Shown piece by piece: positions 54,290 to 64,000 of a DNA stretch of 64,000 nt. The notes below the pieces were generated by a model, which made no database searches, was not told the origin of the DNA, and was given only the letters and a program-made list of their open reading frames with translations. This DNA comes from an uncultured Muribaculaceae bacterium (lineage in GTDB: Bacteria; Bacteroidota; Bacteroidia; Bacteroidales; Muribaculaceae), in NCBI GenBank assembly GCA_947625935.1, contig CANQQE010000012.1, positions 1-64,000 of the forward strand. Reading direction: 5' to 3'. Position 1 is the first letter of the stretch. The number at the start of each line of letters is the position of its first letter. The translations under genes and the position numbers were made by a program.

Positions 54290-55000
54290 TTAGCTGTTAA
54301 TTTGGTTTATTATATGGCAGGTGTCACAGGCCGTTATTGCGGCGGTCTCAGTGCGCAGACGGTTGTCGCCGAGAGTCACGGGGCAAAAGCCGCTGTCCAT
54401 GGCAAGGCGTACTTCATCAGCCGAAAAGTCACCCTCGGGACCTATCAGTATCGTTGTGTCGGTATTGGCGTTGTACTCCTTTGCGAGCAGCCGGCGGCTG
54501 ACCGTGTCGTCACAGTAGGCTATGAAACGCTGCGGGGTTTCTATGCTGGTGACGAAACGTTTGAAGTCGGTCATCTCGTCGATAGTAGGCAATGTGGCTT
54601 TAAGCGATTGTTTCATAGCCGACACTGCGATTTTTTCAAGACGTTCGCGTTTCAGTTCTTTTCGCTCTGAATGTCGGCAACGAAGTGGCACTATCCGGTT
54701 CACGCCGATTTCTGTCAGTTTTTCCACCACCCATTCCATTCTGTCTATATGTTTGGTCGGGGCGATACCGATGATGATTCTGTTTGGCCATGCGGGGGGG
54801 AGAGCTATGCGCTCAATAACCTCCACCACGGCGTGTTTCGGATGAGGGTCTATCAGACGGCAGAGGAAACGGTGGCCTTTGCCGTCGACCACCTCGATAG
54901 TGTCGCCTGTTTTCATCCTCAGCACGCGCACTGCGTGCTGAGAGTCGCTTTCAGGCAAGGTATCTGAACTTTCTATGTCGGGGGCAAAGAATTGGATCAT
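54290..55000 (-). CDS. rsmE: 16S rRNA (uracil1498-N3)-methyltransferase
   Basis: The 236-residue SPOUT-class methyltransferase modifies U1498 of 16S rRNA. A PUA-like N-terminal domain (SQHAVRVLRMKTGDTI) is followed by the knotted SAM-binding domain with IGPEGDFSADEV and VTLGDNRLRTETAA, the two hallmark motifs. Length is standard. It lies within the mnmA-kdsA operon, 21 bases after the transporter gene. Confidence 0.96.
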   Translation of the reverse strand: MIQFFAPDIESSDTLPESDSQHAVRVLRMKTGDTIEVVDGKGHRFLCRLIDPHPKHAVVEVIERIALPPAWPNRIIIGIAPTKHIDRMEWVVEKLTEIGVNRIVPLRCRHSERKELKRERLEKIAVSAMKQSLKATLPTIDEMTDFKRFVTSIETPQRFIAYCDDTVSRRLLAKEYNANTDTTILIGPEGDFSADEVRLAMDSGFCPVTLGDNRLRTETAAITACDTCHIINQINS

Positions 55001-55021
55001 TAATCTGCGTTTTTTGTATGT

Positions 55022-56416
55022 TTATGCTTCGACAAACCCTTCGGGTGCGCTGTCGGTTAGTTTTGTCTGTTCCGACGCTTCTGTTGTGGAAGGATTGGAC
55101 TTGCTGTCTTTGAAAACTATCACAAAAGCTATTGCTACCGCAAGTGCGAATCCTGCGAATATAAGCCATGTCGCGGTCCAGTCGCCAAGAAGGAACGACC
55201 CTTCGTCGGTCGCGGTCCAATGGCAGAAGTGATCCACTACAGCTCCTGCCGACAATGTGCCGACTGTTGCGCCAATACCGTTGGTCATCAGCATGAACAG
55301 CCCCTGCGCTGATGCCTGGATGGATTTATCGGTTTCCTGCTCGACAAATAGTGCGCCCGATACGTTGAAGAAATCAAATGCCACGCCATAGACAATCATC
55401 GAGAGGATGAACAACGTCACGCCGGGGAAGTCGGGGTTGCCGATTCCGAAGAACCCGAAGCGTAACACCCATGCGATCATGGCCATCAGCATCACGCGTT
55501 TGATGCCGAATCGTTTCAGGAAGAACGGTATCATCAGTATGCACAGAGCTTCCGAGACTTGCGACAACGAGGTGAGAAGCGTCGCATTGTTTGCGGCGAA
55601 TGTATCGGCGAAGCCCGAGCCTTTGAAACTTGTTATGAATGGTGTCGCATAGCCGTTTGTTACCTGTAGGCACATTCCGAGAAGCATCGAGAAGATGAAG
55701 AAAATAGCCATCTTCTTAATCTTGAACAGCTTGAATGCGTTAAGTCCGAGCAGTTCGGCCAATGATTGTTTCTTGTCGCTTTTGACTATATGGCAGGCGG
55801 GTAGCGTGAAACAATAGAGACCCAGAACCAATCCGAGGCCTCCCGAAACAAGAAGCTGCATATATGTGTATTGGAAGCGGTGGGCATGGTTGCCGAGGGT
55901 GAAGAAAAACTCCCCGTCATGAGTCAATGTGGCGCAGTTGACAAACCACATGGTTGCTATGAAACCCACAGTGCCGAAGACGCGGATCGGAGGAAATGCC
56001 GTAATGGTATCGTAACCGTTGCTCTTGAGCACCGAGAACGCCACGGTGTTCGACAATGCTATGGTCGGCATATAGAACGCCACGCTGATGGTGTAGAATG
56101 TCAGGAATAAAGTGCGGTCAGGGTATACTCCGACAGCTCCCGCCGAGTATCCGAGCCACCAGCATCCGAGCATGAACGCTCCGGCAGCAAGTTGGCATAT
56201 CCCAAGCAGCTTTTGAGGCTGAACCCAGCGGTCGGCGATGATACCCATTATTGTGGGCATGAATATCGACACTATACCTTGTATGGCATAAAACCAAGCG
56301 ATTAGGTGGCCCATTCCGGCTGAGCCGAGGTAATTGCCGATACAAGTGAGATAAGCTCCCCAGACTGCAAATTCCAGGAAGTTCATTACGATGAGACGCG
56401 ATTTGATATTTTTCAT
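55022..56416 (-). CDS. Nucleoside:H+ symporter family transporter (NupG-like MFS)
   Basis: The 464-residue inner-membrane protein has about twelve hydrophobic segments and resembles the NupG/XapB nucleoside permease branch: an N-terminal RLIVMNFLEFAVWGAYLT helix and internal repeats of six helices each. A charged, low-complexity cytoplasmic tail (about 440-464) follows. The nucleoside substrate is inferred from family likeness. It lies between the DUF151 gene (20 bases) and rsmE (21 bases). Confidence 0.82.
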   Translation of the reverse strand: MKNIKSRLIVMNFLEFAVWGAYLTCIGNYLGSAGMGHLIAWFYAIQGIVSIFMPTIMGIIADRWVQPQKLLGICQLAAGAFMLGCWWLGYSAGAVGVYPDRTLFLTFYTISVAFYMPTIALSNTVAFSVLKSNGYDTITAFPPIRVFGTVGFIATMWFVNCATLTHDGEFFFTLGNHAHRFQYTYMQLLVSGGLGLVLGLYCFTLPACHIVKSDKKQSLAELLGLNAFKLFKIKKMAIFFIFSMLLGMCLQVTNGYATPFITSFKGSGFADTFAANNATLLTSLSQVSEALCILMIPFFLKRFGIKRVMLMAMIAWVLRFGFFGIGNPDFPGVTLFILSMIVYGVAFDFFNVSGALFVEQETDKSIQASAQGLFMLMTNGIGATVGTLSAGAVVDHFCHWTATDEGSFLLGDWTATWLIFAGFALAVAIAFVIVFKDSKSNPSTTEASEQTKLTDSAPEGFVEA

Positions 56417-56436
56417 GATGATGAGTTTTTAGGGTA

Positions 56437-57066
56437 TCATTTAGTAGGGGAGTCTTCCCCGTTTTCATTTTGTTTTTTCTGACGTTTGAAGTTGATGAGT
56501 GCCTGTACTCTCGCAGCTTTTTCATACTGTTCGTCATCGACTAATTTTGCCAATGTGCGCTCAAGTTCTTCTATGGCGTAGTTCTCAAGTCTGGGTTCGG
56601 GATCGGTTAATTCCTCATCATTCTTCTCCTCTGTGTCTGTGTCGGCCGAGGGGACATCCATCACAAATCCCGTTTCTTCCATTATGGCCCGTGTGGTGTA
56701 GATGGGTGCCTTTGTGCGCATGGCTATGGCTATGGCGTCCGAAGTCCTTGAGTCAAGCACAACCTGGCGCTCTCCGTCGCTGAACGTAAGCTCCGAGGAG
56801 AAAATGCCATTTTCAAATTTGTAGATAAACACCTCCTTCAGTGTTACACCGAACGCATGGGTGAAGCTGACGAATAGGTCATGGGTCAGCGGTCGCGGCG
56901 GGGTGATACCTTCCATCCTGATAGCTATTGACTGAGCCTCCGCGTTGCCGATTACTATCGGGATTCTGATTGGCCCGTCGACCTGAGCCATTATCAGGGC
57001 GTTGGCCCCGGAGTGTATCTGGCTGTATGAGATTCCAAGCACTTTTAGTCTTATTCGATCTTTCAT
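56437..57066 (-). CDS. Bifunctional nuclease-family protein (DUF151) with UVR motif
   Basis: The 209-residue protein has an N-terminal DUF151 domain (about 1-130: LGISYSQIHSGANALIM, PIVIGNAEAQSIAIRMEG, RTSDAIAIAMRTKAPIY). It is followed by an acidic linker and a C-terminal UVR motif (EELERTLAKLVDDEQYEKAARVQ) as found in UvrB and UvrC. Relatives show DNase and RNase activity in vitro, to my knowledge. The UVR motif suggests contact with UvrA- or UvrC-like partners. It is 13 bases downstream of mnmA. Confidence 0.9.
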   Translation of the reverse strand: MKDRIRLKVLGISYSQIHSGANALIMAQVDGPIRIPIVIGNAEAQSIAIRMEGITPPRPLTHDLFVSFTHAFGVTLKEVFIYKFENGIFSSELTFSDGERQVVLDSRTSDAIAIAMRTKAPIYTTRAIMEETGFVMDVPSADTDTEEKNDEELTDPEPRLENYAIEELERTLAKLVDDEQYEKAARVQALINFKRQKKQNENGEDSPTK

Positions 57067-57079
57067 AGACTGTTAGTGT

Positions 57080-58168
57080 TTAAAAATTCTTGTTGTCTGT
57101 GGGTTGGCCGGTAATCACACCACTGCCATAACATATGCGCCGTTCCCGGTCATAAATGGCTGCGAACTGTCCCGGAGCTATTCCTTGCACCTTTTCGTCC
57201 GATTCAATGACGTATTCATTGGCTCCGATATGGTGCAGCTTGCCGTTGATAAATGTCGGAGTGTGGCGGTTTTTGAATGTGATTTCAACCGGCCCGGCGC
57301 ATTCTGGCCATGGATTGCCCGAGATGAAGTGCATCTCGTCGATGTGTAGTGTTTTGCCATATTGTTTCTCGGTGTCATATCCGTTGGAAACATAGATGAC
57401 ATTGTCATGCACATTCTTTTTCACCACATACCATGGGCCGCCGCTTAGGCCAAGTCCCTTGCGTTGTCCTATCGTGTGGAACCAGTACCCCCGGTGCTCT
57501 CCTAATTTACGGCCGGTTTCTATCTCGATAATCGGCCCGGGTTTTTCTCCGAGATGGCGGCGTATGAAGTCGTTGTAGTTTATGTTGCCTAAGAAACAGA
57601 TGCCTTGGCTGTCGCGGCGGTAAGCATTGGGCATATTGGCCTTTATCGCCATCTCCCTTACCTCGCTTTTGGGCATATCACCGATAGGAAACATCAGGTG
57701 GCTCAACTGATCGTAGCTGATGCGGGCTAAAAAGTCTGTCTGGTCTTTGACCGGGTCGACGGCTGTGCCGAGATATATCTTTCCGTCGCGTTCTATGGTT
57801 GTTGCGTAGTGGCCTGTAGCGGTTTTGTCAAACTCCTTGCCCCACCGTTGTTCAAAGTACCCGAATTTGATTATCTTATTGCACAGTATGTCCGGGTTGG
57901 GGGTGAGTCCTTCCTTGACGGTACGCAATGCGTATGCCATCACGTTGTCCCAATACTCCTTATGGAGCGAAACCACATCGAATGGCAATTTGTAGCGCGA
58001 TGCGATGCACTGGCACATCTCAATATCTTCCTCTGCCGAGCAGTCCCCCTCACCGTTATCCATGCCTATGCGAATGTAGAACAGGTGCAAGTCATATCCT
58101 TGCTCCAGCATTCGGTGGACGGCTACCGCGCTGTCTACTCCCCCTGAAATTAATGCTGCAACTTTCAT
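57080..58168 (-). CDS. mnmA: tRNA-specific 2-thiouridylase
   Basis: MnmA puts sulfur on the wobble uridine of Glu, Gln and Lys tRNAs. The 362-residue enzyme has the PP-loop SGGVDS (residues 8-13). The two catalytic cysteines are in PDILCNK and SQGICFLG, the latter followed by the NYNDFIRR segment. It begins inside the end of the DUF5106 gene (4-nt overlap), so translation of the two is coupled. A link between thiol chemistry of the two proteins is possible but unproven. Confidence 0.96.
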   Translation of the reverse strand: MKVAALISGGVDSAVAVHRMLEQGYDLHLFYIRIGMDNGEGDCSAEEDIEMCQCIASRYKLPFDVVSLHKEYWDNVMAYALRTVKEGLTPNPDILCNKIIKFGYFEQRWGKEFDKTATGHYATTIERDGKIYLGTAVDPVKDQTDFLARISYDQLSHLMFPIGDMPKSEVREMAIKANMPNAYRRDSQGICFLGNINYNDFIRRHLGEKPGPIIEIETGRKLGEHRGYWFHTIGQRKGLGLSGGPWYVVKKNVHDNVIYVSNGYDTEKQYGKTLHIDEMHFISGNPWPECAGPVEITFKNRHTPTFINGKLHHIGANEYVIESDEKVQGIAPGQFAAIYDRERRICYGSGVITGQPTDNKNF

Positions 58169-59067
58169 TGCGGTTGTTGGGCGGTTTGAGCGTTATTAAT
58201 CACGTTAAAAGCATTGATGACATTGTCAATCACCATGTTTTTGGCAATTATTTTTCGATTCTTGTCGAGAAAATACATCACGGGGGCGTTGCGCATATCA
58301 AATGTGTCGTCGGCTTCTTCCGATGCTCCGACCACCCATGTCTCAGGGTAACGAGCCGCGCTCTCTTTCCATTCATCCGATGGCGAGTCGGGATAGATGC
58401 TCACTATTTTAAGAATACCCTTGTCAATTAACTGTCGGGTGCTGAAGTCGGCTGCAAGGCGTGCTTTGACCAATGCGCAGTCGTCGCAGTCTGGGTCGTT
58501 GAAAAACAGCAGTGTATAGGGCGATTCTATTTTCGAGAGGTCACTTTTGCTCCCGTCGATGGTCTCAAAGGGGAGTGCCGGTGCGACGGCTCCGACCTGG
58601 GAGTTCGCCAGCACGCGTGCTTGATGTTCAAAGCGGGCGCGGGAGGCTGCGGGTATCTTTTTGTTAGCGGCTACAGCGGCAGCGAACGGAATGTAAAGCT
58701 CGTCGCTCAGCACTTCGGCTGAGTCGCCGTATAATGCCGATTCGGCTATCTCTCCGAGCGTTAGCAAGTTATTCTTGTCGCCCTTAACTTTGTCGATTAG
58801 CCGGTTTATCGACTCATGAACGGTGTCGGCCGATGCGTATGGCATAAATGACACATAGTCGCGGAATGCACCTGCCAATTTGGCGCGTGACGAAAACGCG
58901 CTTTTCAGGTTACAGCGTTCCCAGAAGTGTTCCACAAGATAGTTTGTGCGCTCACTGAGTGTAGTTAACGCCTCAGGTGGGGTGGGATAGGGGAAATAGG
59001 TGTCTGCTCCACGCACCGTAATTGCGGCGGCCACTGTTAAAAATATGGTGAAAAACAGTTTCTTCAT
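58165..59067 (-). CDS. DUF5106 / thioredoxin-like exported protein
   Basis: The 300-residue protein has a signal peptide (about 1-20, TVRGAD), a helical DUF5106 region (about 25-150), and a thioredoxin-like domain from about 155. The domain has [13 protein letters not shown], whose CDDC motif is the redox-active CxxC, and the cis-Pro region NAPVMYFLD. It is probably a periplasmic thiol oxidoreductase. It is the first gene of the leftward operon, driven by the promoter at 59104-59135, and overlaps mnmA by 4 nt. Confidence 0.85.
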   Translation of the reverse strand: MKKLFFTIFLTVAAAITVRGADTYFPYPTPPEALTTLSERTNYLVEHFWERCNLKSAFSSRAKLAGAFRDYVSFMPYASADTVHESINRLIDKVKGDKNNLLTLGEIAESALYGDSAEVLSDELYIPFAAAVAANKKIPAASRARFEHQARVLANSQVGAVAPALPFETIDGSKSDLSKIESPYTLLFFNDPDCDDCALVKARLAADFSTRQLIDKGILKIVSIYPDSPSDEWKESAARYPETWVVGASEEADDTFDMRNAPVMYFLDKNRKIIAKNMVIDNVINAFNVINNAQTAQQPQ

Positions 59068-59103
59068 TTACGTTTGAAAGAGTTGGCACATTGTTTGCAC
59101 CGA

Positions 59104-59135
59104 CAAAGTTAGCAGTTATGCCCTTCAATTGCAAA
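59104..59135 (-). promoter_or_regulatory. Promoter of the DUF5106-mnmA-kdsA operon
   Basis: On the minus strand TTTG (59135-59132) is followed, after exactly 20 bases, by TAACTTTG (59111-59104). Both elements match the Bacteroides consensus, making this the best promoter in the window. The leader to the DUF5106 start is about 30 bases. Confidence 0.8.
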
Positions 59136-59162
59136 TGTTCATATAAAACATTATCGGGGGCT

Positions 59163-59197
59163 GATTGTTAAAGTTAATAAAGAAACTAATAACAATC
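59163..59197. promoter_or_regulatory. Inverted repeat upstream of clpB
   Basis: GATTGTTA (59163-59170) and TAACAATC (59190-59197) are perfect 8-bp arms separated by 19 bases, ending 18 bases before the clpB ATG. It differs from the CIRCE element. It may be an operator for stress control, or a leader structure. No standard -7 box was found for clpB. Confidence 0.4.
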
Positions 59198-59214
59198 TAT
59201 CATACTCACGAGTT

Positions 59215-61803
59215 ATGAATTTCAACAATTTTACAATCAAGTCGCAGGAGGCTATCCAGAAGGCCGTCGAGATTACGAGGTCGTCGGGAAGTCAGGCGAT
59301 TGAGCCTGTCCACCTGCTTAAAGCCGTAGTGGCCGAGGGAGAATCGTTGGTGAAATTCATCTTCCAGAAAATCGGGGCGAATATTGGTCAGCTCGATTTG
59401 CAGCTCGATCGCGAAATCGCAGCGTTGCCCAAAGTTTCGGGAGGTGAACCCTACCTTAGTCGCACTTCCAACGATGTGCTTCAGAAGGCTCTCGACATTG
59501 CCAAGCAAAACGGTGACGAATATGTCACGCTCGAAGCCCTGCTTATGGCCCTGTTTGTCATAAACAGCCCCGCTTCAACAATTTTGAAAGATGCCGGCCT
59601 GAGCGAAAAAGAGCTTAAAGCCGCAATCGACGAATTGCGCAAAGGGAAAAAAGCGACCGACCAGGGTGCCGAGGAAACCTATAATTCATTAAGCAAATAC
59701 GCCATTAATCTTAATGAGCGCGCGCGTTCAGGCAAGCTCGACCCTGTTATCGGCCGCGACGAGGAAATACGCCGAGTGCTTCAGATTCTGAGCCGGCGCA
59801 CCAAAAACAACCCCATGCTTATCGGTGAGCCGGGTACGGGCAAGACAGCTATTGCCGAGGGCCTGGCTATGCGTATCGTGCGTGGCGACGTGCCTGAAAA
59901 TTTGCGCACCAAGCAGATTTACTCGCTCGACATGGGCGCGCTTGTTGCCGGTGCTAAATATAAGGGCGAATTTGAGGAACGTCTGAAAGCCATCGTCAAC
60001 GAGGTAACCCAAAGCGACGGCGAAATCATACTTTTCATCGACGAGATTCACACATTGGTCGGTGCCGGAAAGGGTGAGGGTGCGATGGACGCTGCCAACA
60101 TACTCAAGCCTGCGCTCGCCCGCGGCGAGCTGCGCAGCATCGGAGCCACCACCCTCGATGAATATCAGAAATATTTTGAAAAAGACAAGGCGCTCGAACG
60201 CCGTTTCCAGAAAGTGATGGTCAACGAACCCGACGAGACCAGTGCCATCGCTATCCTCCGCGGTCTGAAAGAACGTTACGAGAACCACCACAAGGTGCGC
60301 ATCCGCGATGAGGCGATTATAGCCGCGGTCCAGCTCTCCGAGCGTTACATCACCGACCGTTTCCTTCCCGACAAGGCCATCGACCTCATCGACGAGGCTG
60401 CATCTAAACTGAAACTTGAGATTGACTCCGTCCCCCAGGCTCTCGACGACATAACCCGCCGCATAGCCCAGAAAGAGATCGAGCGCGAGGCCATAAAGCG
60501 CGAGGGCGACAAGGAGAAAGTCCGGGAAATCGAGAAGGACATCGCGTCACTCCGCGACGAGGAAAAGGAATACACCGCAAAGTGGAAAGCCGAAAAAGAC
60601 CTCATCAACCGCATACAGCAAAATAAAATCGACATCGAGCAGCTCAATTTTGAAGCCGACCGAGCCGAGCGCGAGGGCGACTATGCCAAGGTAGCCGAAA
60701 TACGCTACTCAAAGGTTCAGCAAAAGGAAAAAGAGAATGTCGACATTCAGCAACAGCTCAAAATGATGCAGGGCGAGAAGGCCCTCATCAAAGAGGAGGT
60801 TGATGCCGAGGATATAGCCGATGTCGTGTCGCGTTGGACGGGTATCCCTGTCAACAAGATGGTACAGAGCGAAAAAGACAAACTGCTTCATCTCGAAGAG
60901 GAGCTGCACCACCGTGTTGTCGGACAGGATGAAGCAATCGCGGCTATCGCCGATGCCGTGCGCCGCAGCCGCGCCGGTCTCAATGACCCCCGCCGGCCCA
61001 TAGGCTCATTCATATTCCTCGGAACGACCGGTGTCGGCAAGACCGAGCTGGCAAAAGCATTGGCCGAATACCTCTTTGACGACGAAAACATGATGACGCG
61101 TATCGACATGAGCGAATATCAGGAGAAACACTCCGTCTCGAGGCTTGTCGGAGCGCCTCCCGGATACGTCGGTTACGACGAAGGTGGCCAGCTCACTGAA
61201 GCTGTGCGGCGCAAGCCTTACTCCGTGGTTCTTTTCGATGAAATCGAGAAAGCCCACCCCGACGTGTTCAACATACTGTTGCAGGTGCTCGATGACGGCC
61301 ACCTGACCGACAACAAAGGGCGTCTTGTCAACTTCAAGAACACCATCATCATCATGACTTCCAACATGGGTTCCTCGCTCATTCGCGAGAACTTTGCCAA
61401 GATGACCGACGATAACAAATTCGAGACCATCGAGAAAACCAAAGATGAGGTGCTTGAGATGCTTAAACAGACCATCCGTCCCGAATTCCTTAACCGCATC
61501 GACGAGATAATCATGTTCACCCCCCTCAACGAAAAAGAGATTGAGGAGATCGTCGGCCTTCAGGTCAGCGGCATCAAGAAGATGCTTGAGAAGAATGGTG
61601 TCACTCTCGAAGTCACACCCGCCGCGCTCCATTATCTTGCCGAGGAGGGATACGACCCCGAGTTCGGTGCCCGTCCGGTCAAGCGCGTCATCCACCGCAT
61701 GGTTCTCAACCGCCTGTCAAAGGATATTCTTGCGCAACGAGTCGACAAAGACCGTCCAATTGTCATTGATGTCAAGGACGACGAGCTTGAGTTTAAAAAC
61801 TGA
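59215..61803 (+). CDS. clpB: Disaggregase chaperone ClpB
   Basis: ClpB rescues aggregated proteins with the DnaK system. The 862 residues show the expected order: an N-terminal domain (1-150), NBD1 with Walker A GEPGTGKT near 205, a long coiled-coil middle domain (about 405-530), and NBD2 with Walker A GTTGVGKT near 605. The sensor and C-terminal region [13 protein letters not shown] is complete. The coiled-coil middle domain sets it apart from ClpA and ClpC. It is monocistronic. Confidence 0.97.
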   Translation: MNFNNFTIKSQEAIQKAVEITRSSGSQAIEPVHLLKAVVAEGESLVKFIFQKIGANIGQLDLQLDREIAALPKVSGGEPYLSRTSNDVLQKALDIAKQNGDEYVTLEALLMALFVINSPASTILKDAGLSEKELKAAIDELRKGKKATDQGAEETYNSLSKYAINLNERARSGKLDPVIGRDEEIRRVLQILSRRTKNNPMLIGEPGTGKTAIAEGLAMRIVRGDVPENLRTKQIYSLDMGALVAGAKYKGEFEERLKAIVNEVTQSDGEIILFIDEIHTLVGAGKGEGAMDAANILKPALARGELRSIGATTLDEYQKYFEKDKALERRFQKVMVNEPDETSAIAILRGLKERYENHHKVRIRDEAIIAAVQLSERYITDRFLPDKAIDLIDEAASKLKLEIDSVPQALDDITRRIAQKEIEREAIKREGDKEKVREIEKDIASLRDEEKEYTAKWKAEKDLINRIQQNKIDIEQLNFEADRAEREGDYAKVAEIRYSKVQQKEKENVDIQQQLKMMQGEKALIKEEVDAEDIADVVSRWTGIPVNKMVQSEKDKLLHLEEELHHRVVGQDEAIAAIADAVRRSRAGLNDPRRPIGSFIFLGTTGVGKTELAKALAEYLFDDENMMTRIDMSEYQEKHSVSRLVGAPPGYVGYDEGGQLTEAVRRKPYSVVLFDEIEKAHPDVFNILLQVLDDGHLTDNKGRLVNFKNTIIIMTSNMGSSLIRENFAKMTDDNKFETIEKTKDEVLEMLKQTIRPEFLNRIDEIIMFTPLNEKEIEEIVGLQVSGIKKMLEKNGVTLEVTPAALHYLAEEGYDPEFGARPVKRVIHRMVLNRLSKDILAQRVDKDRPIVIDVKDDELEFKN

Positions 61804-61829
61804 GCTTGTCCCAAGTGGTAAAATAGTCA

Positions 61830-61863
61830 AAGCGGCGACCCCCGGTGTCAGGGGCCGCCGCTT
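61830..61863. terminator. Terminator between clpB and the BspA-like gene
   Basis: A 13-bp GC-rich stem with one mismatch (61830-61842 with 61851-61863, loop CGGTGTCA-like) lies between the two convergent genes. T tracts are weak on both sides. Confidence 0.6.
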
Positions 61864-61888
61864 ATGTTTCACAGCACTAAACTAAGCA

Positions 61889-63892
61889 CTATATCCCTAC
61901 GGCAATCTTGCGTCTGATGCCGTCAGCATCTACGATATACAGCCCCGCGTTCAGGTCGCTGACTACGGCTGAAGGCCCGGAATAAACGCATACCCCCGAT
62001 ATAGTGTATATTTTGATTATTTCAGCTCCGGCCACTTCGATGCCTCCCGCCACAGGTCTGATTTCGATGCCGGTCTCCGCGATTTCCGTTACCGACGACA
62101 TCGAGGTGAAATTGGCTTTTAGGTCTAAATCCTCCAGTGGCATTGCCATGTTCAGCAAGCTCTCCTTGCTGTTGTTCAGGTGCTCGGCATTAGATGTCCA
62201 GTTCTCGAACACATACCCCTCCGCGGGTTCCGCTTTGATTTCCGAATACATGAACGGATAAGGCTCGGGTGCCCCGGCGGGATTATTGACGGTGACGCTT
62301 CCGTTGTCGCCCGCGCTGATGCTGTATGTCGGTATTGTCCTGATGTCAAACCCGGCGAACGATTCATCTGATTTAAACAAGTCGGCGCAATCGCCGTCGG
62401 TCACAAACAATTTTGCCCGGCCGTCGGCAAGCCTCGTGCAGCCCGATAGCGTTTTCAGTCCCGGTTTTATATCCTTCGACAGCGTAGTGACCGCCATCAG
62501 GCTGTTGCAATCGGCAAAAACGTTCTCTCCGATATTGCGCACTCGGCTGCCGAGTGCTATTCCTTGAAGGTTGCTCCCCGCGAAAGCCTGTTCTCCTATC
62601 GTGACAACGCTTTCAGGCGCGTAGAAATCATGCAGTGATTTACACCCGTTGAACGCCCCGTCGCCTATCGACAGCACACTTTCAGGTAACGTGACATATT
62701 TGATGCCGGAATCCATAAAAGCGTAGTTAGAGATTGCGGATATGCCTTGATGGAGATTCACCTGTTTGAGCAGTTTGCAACTTGAAAACGCTCCGTTTGG
62801 CAATTCTGTGACCGTTTCAGGTAAAGTGTACTCACTCAGGCTGCTCCCCTCTGGAAATTTGATGAGTTCCGTGATATCCTTATTATACAGCACCCCGTCA
62901 ATCGATGCGAAAAAGTTGCTCCCCGGCTCAACATTTATTTTCTGAAGACTCTCGCAGCCGCCAAATACACCGCTTCCTATACGTTCGAGTGATGACGGTA
63001 AGGTTATAGACGATAGAGATGCGCAGCCAAAGAATACACGATCACTTAACCACGTTAAAGTGGACGGAAGCGAAACCGAAATTAATTGTTCACAACCCCA
63101 AAAAGCGTTCATCCAAATGGATTCTACCCCTTCTGAGATTTTAATGGTTTGGAGGTTGCTGCATTCAGCGAAAGTCCAATCGCCGATTCTCACAAGTTTG
63201 CTTGTGGCAAAATCAACATTCCTTAGCTTCTTGCATCCGTAAAATGCGTAGTCATGGATATACTCCACTTCGGAATCTATAGTATACTTAGACCTGTTCA
63301 ACCCCGCCGGATATAAAACCAAAGTTCTGCCTTGATAGCTGCTTTTTTCTTCAAATAGCACGCCGCTCGTGACGTAATAATACGGGTTTCCAGCCTCTAC
63401 TGTGATTTCACTCAGATTCTGACAGTCTGAGAATGCTCCGTGACCGATACTTACTAAGGATGCGGGAAGCTTTAGCGACGAAACTCCGGTTGACTCAAAG
63501 GCGTACAATCCTATCTCTGTCAGAGTGGATGGAAGGACTACTTCAGTAAGATTATTGCCGCCTATAAAGACATGACTGCCTATGGTTTTCAAACCTTCGG
63601 GGAGAACTAACTTTCTGAGATTTTTAGGCGTTGAATAATGTGCGCAATTATTGCTGATAGTTGTGACAGGATAAGATGTGCCGTTATACTCCACCGATTG
63701 AGGTATTTCCAGTTCCGCCGGAAATGTTGATACGTTTTCAAAACTGCTGACTTTAGCCTCATCGTTGATGATGTAATAATTCACATACCCTATGGTTACG
63801 GATACCCCTGACTCGGTTTGCGCTTCTGCGCTTGTCGACACCGCTCCCAATGCCATTAATAACGTTAACGATTTAAGTAGCCTGTGTTTCAT
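61889..63892 (-). CDS. BspA-like leucine-rich-repeat surface protein
   Basis: The 667-residue exported protein has a signal peptide (about 1-24, STSAEA). Roughly 18 LRR_5 repeats (about 60-490) follow, each about 23 residues with the pattern L..I..GAF.GC..L..V.LP..L..IG, as in BspA-type adhesins. A glycine/proline-rich stretch with a cysteine-free repeat-like segment (about 530-600, GSVTVNNPAGAP and EPAEGYVFENWT) resembles an InlB B-repeat. The C-terminus (about 610-667, KIYTISGVCVYSG and LNAGLYIVDADGIR) resembles a sorting tail. Its role in adhesion or glycan binding is inferred. The gene starts 108 bases before the window end with no clear promoter visible. Confidence 0.9.
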   Translation of the reverse strand: MKHRLLKSLTLLMALGAVSTSAEAQTESGVSVTIGYVNYYIINDEAKVSSFENVSTFPAELEIPQSVEYNGTSYPVTTISNNCAHYSTPKNLRKLVLPEGLKTIGSHVFIGGNNLTEVVLPSTLTEIGLYAFESTGVSSLKLPASLVSIGHGAFSDCQNLSEITVEAGNPYYYVTSGVLFEEKSSYQGRTLVLYPAGLNRSKYTIDSEVEYIHDYAFYGCKKLRNVDFATSKLVRIGDWTFAECSNLQTIKISEGVESIWMNAFWGCEQLISVSLPSTLTWLSDRVFFGCASLSSITLPSSLERIGSGVFGGCESLQKINVEPGSNFFASIDGVLYNKDITELIKFPEGSSLSEYTLPETVTELPNGAFSSCKLLKQVNLHQGISAISNYAFMDSGIKYVTLPESVLSIGDGAFNGCKSLHDFYAPESVVTIGEQAFAGSNLQGIALGSRVRNIGENVFADCNSLMAVTTLSKDIKPGLKTLSGCTRLADGRAKLFVTDGDCADLFKSDESFAGFDIRTIPTYSISAGDNGSVTVNNPAGAPEPYPFMYSEIKAEPAEGYVFENWTSNAEHLNNSKESLLNMAMPLEDLDLKANFTSMSSVTEIAETGIEIRPVAGGIEVAGAEIIKIYTISGVCVYSGPSAVVSDLNAGLYIVDADGIRRKIAVGI

Positions 63893-64000
63893 AATAGATG
63901 TTGGTTTTTAGTCGTTTGGCAATCCAATCCCCGAAATTGTCATGATTTTTTTGAAAATAAAAAGGTGTGGGAATCGTATCTTGTTTTATCTGTAATTCAG

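Noticed and set aside
61006..61695. Minus-strand frame of 229 codons within clpB
   Set aside because: It is the shadow of the strongly biased codons of the NBD2 region of clpB.
61889..63892. Repeats in the BspA-like gene as a tandem DNA repeat locus
   Set aside because: The repetition is at the protein level (LRR_5 units) and the DNA units are too diverged to be a slippage or recombination hotspot.

Overview
The window looks like chromosome from a gut bacterium of the order Bacteroidales, most probably a Muribaculaceae-like or Bacteroides-like species. The reasons are: promoter -7 boxes of the Bacteroides type (TAnnTTTG), families largely confined to Bacteroidetes (a DUF5686 surface protein, DUF5606, DUF5106, a PepSY-like lipoprotein, C-terminal sorting-tail-like ends, a BspA-type leucine-rich-repeat protein, a CfxA-like class A beta-lactamase), and an EF-G paralogue with a degenerate GTPase site. 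Species assignment is inference. Nearly all genes are intact and tightly packed. I see no tRNA, rRNA, CRISPR array or complete insertion sequence, and no gap above 300 bases.

Layout. 1-600: the N-terminal part of a tyrosine recombinase, broken or cut by the window edge, preceded by an 11-bp-phased array of TGGTAAAC repeats. This is the only clear trace of a mobile element. 0.7-3.5 kb: pyruvate phosphate dikinase. 3.6-6.5 kb: rlmD, a radical SAM protein and a FlK-like hotdog thioesterase in a row, meeting a CYTH protein end to end. 7-9.6 kb: a large DUF5686 outer-membrane protein. 9.7-14.6 kb: EF-G2-like factor and Lon protease, divergent. 14.6-17.1 kb: DUF5606, MetA-type homoserine acyltransferase and galE. 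17.2-21.4 kb: cardiolipin synthase, then MlaE/MlaF lipid-transport components and a beta-lactamase. 21.5-24.4 kb: M16 peptidase. 24.6-30.9 kb: a leftward run (uracil-DNA glycosylase-like, DedA, rpe, ftsK, LolA-like, trxB). 31-34.4 kb: a Wza/Wzc polysaccharide-export pair. 34.5-35.9 kb: aquaporin and EF-P.

36-46 kb is a rightward run of seven genes: a receiver/PPDK_N fusion protein, a coiled-coil protein with a clamp-binding-like C-terminus, a DPP4-type S9 peptidase, an unknown membrane protein, miaA and an unknown secreted protein. The last four overlap by 1-4 nt and are probably translationally coupled. 46-50 kb: a PepSY-like lipoprotein, a secreted N-acetylmuramoyl-L-alanine amidase and a TolB-like propeller. 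50-59 kb: a DUF1846 protein, then a compact leftward operon (DUF5106, mnmA, DUF151-UVR nuclease, nucleoside transporter, rsmE, kdsA, TPR protein). 59-64 kb: clpB and a BspA-like surface protein.

The overall theme is core metabolism, envelope construction (kdsA, lolA-like, mla, cls, wza/wzc, amidase), translation and tRNA/rRNA modification (rlmD, miaA, mnmA, rsmE, efp, EF-G2) and protein quality control (lon, clpB, proteases). I did not find a convincing new multi-gene defence or mobile system. The best leads are the phased repeat array beside the recombinase fragment, the receiver/PPDK_N fusion paired with the coiled-coil protein, and the palindromic divergent promoters.
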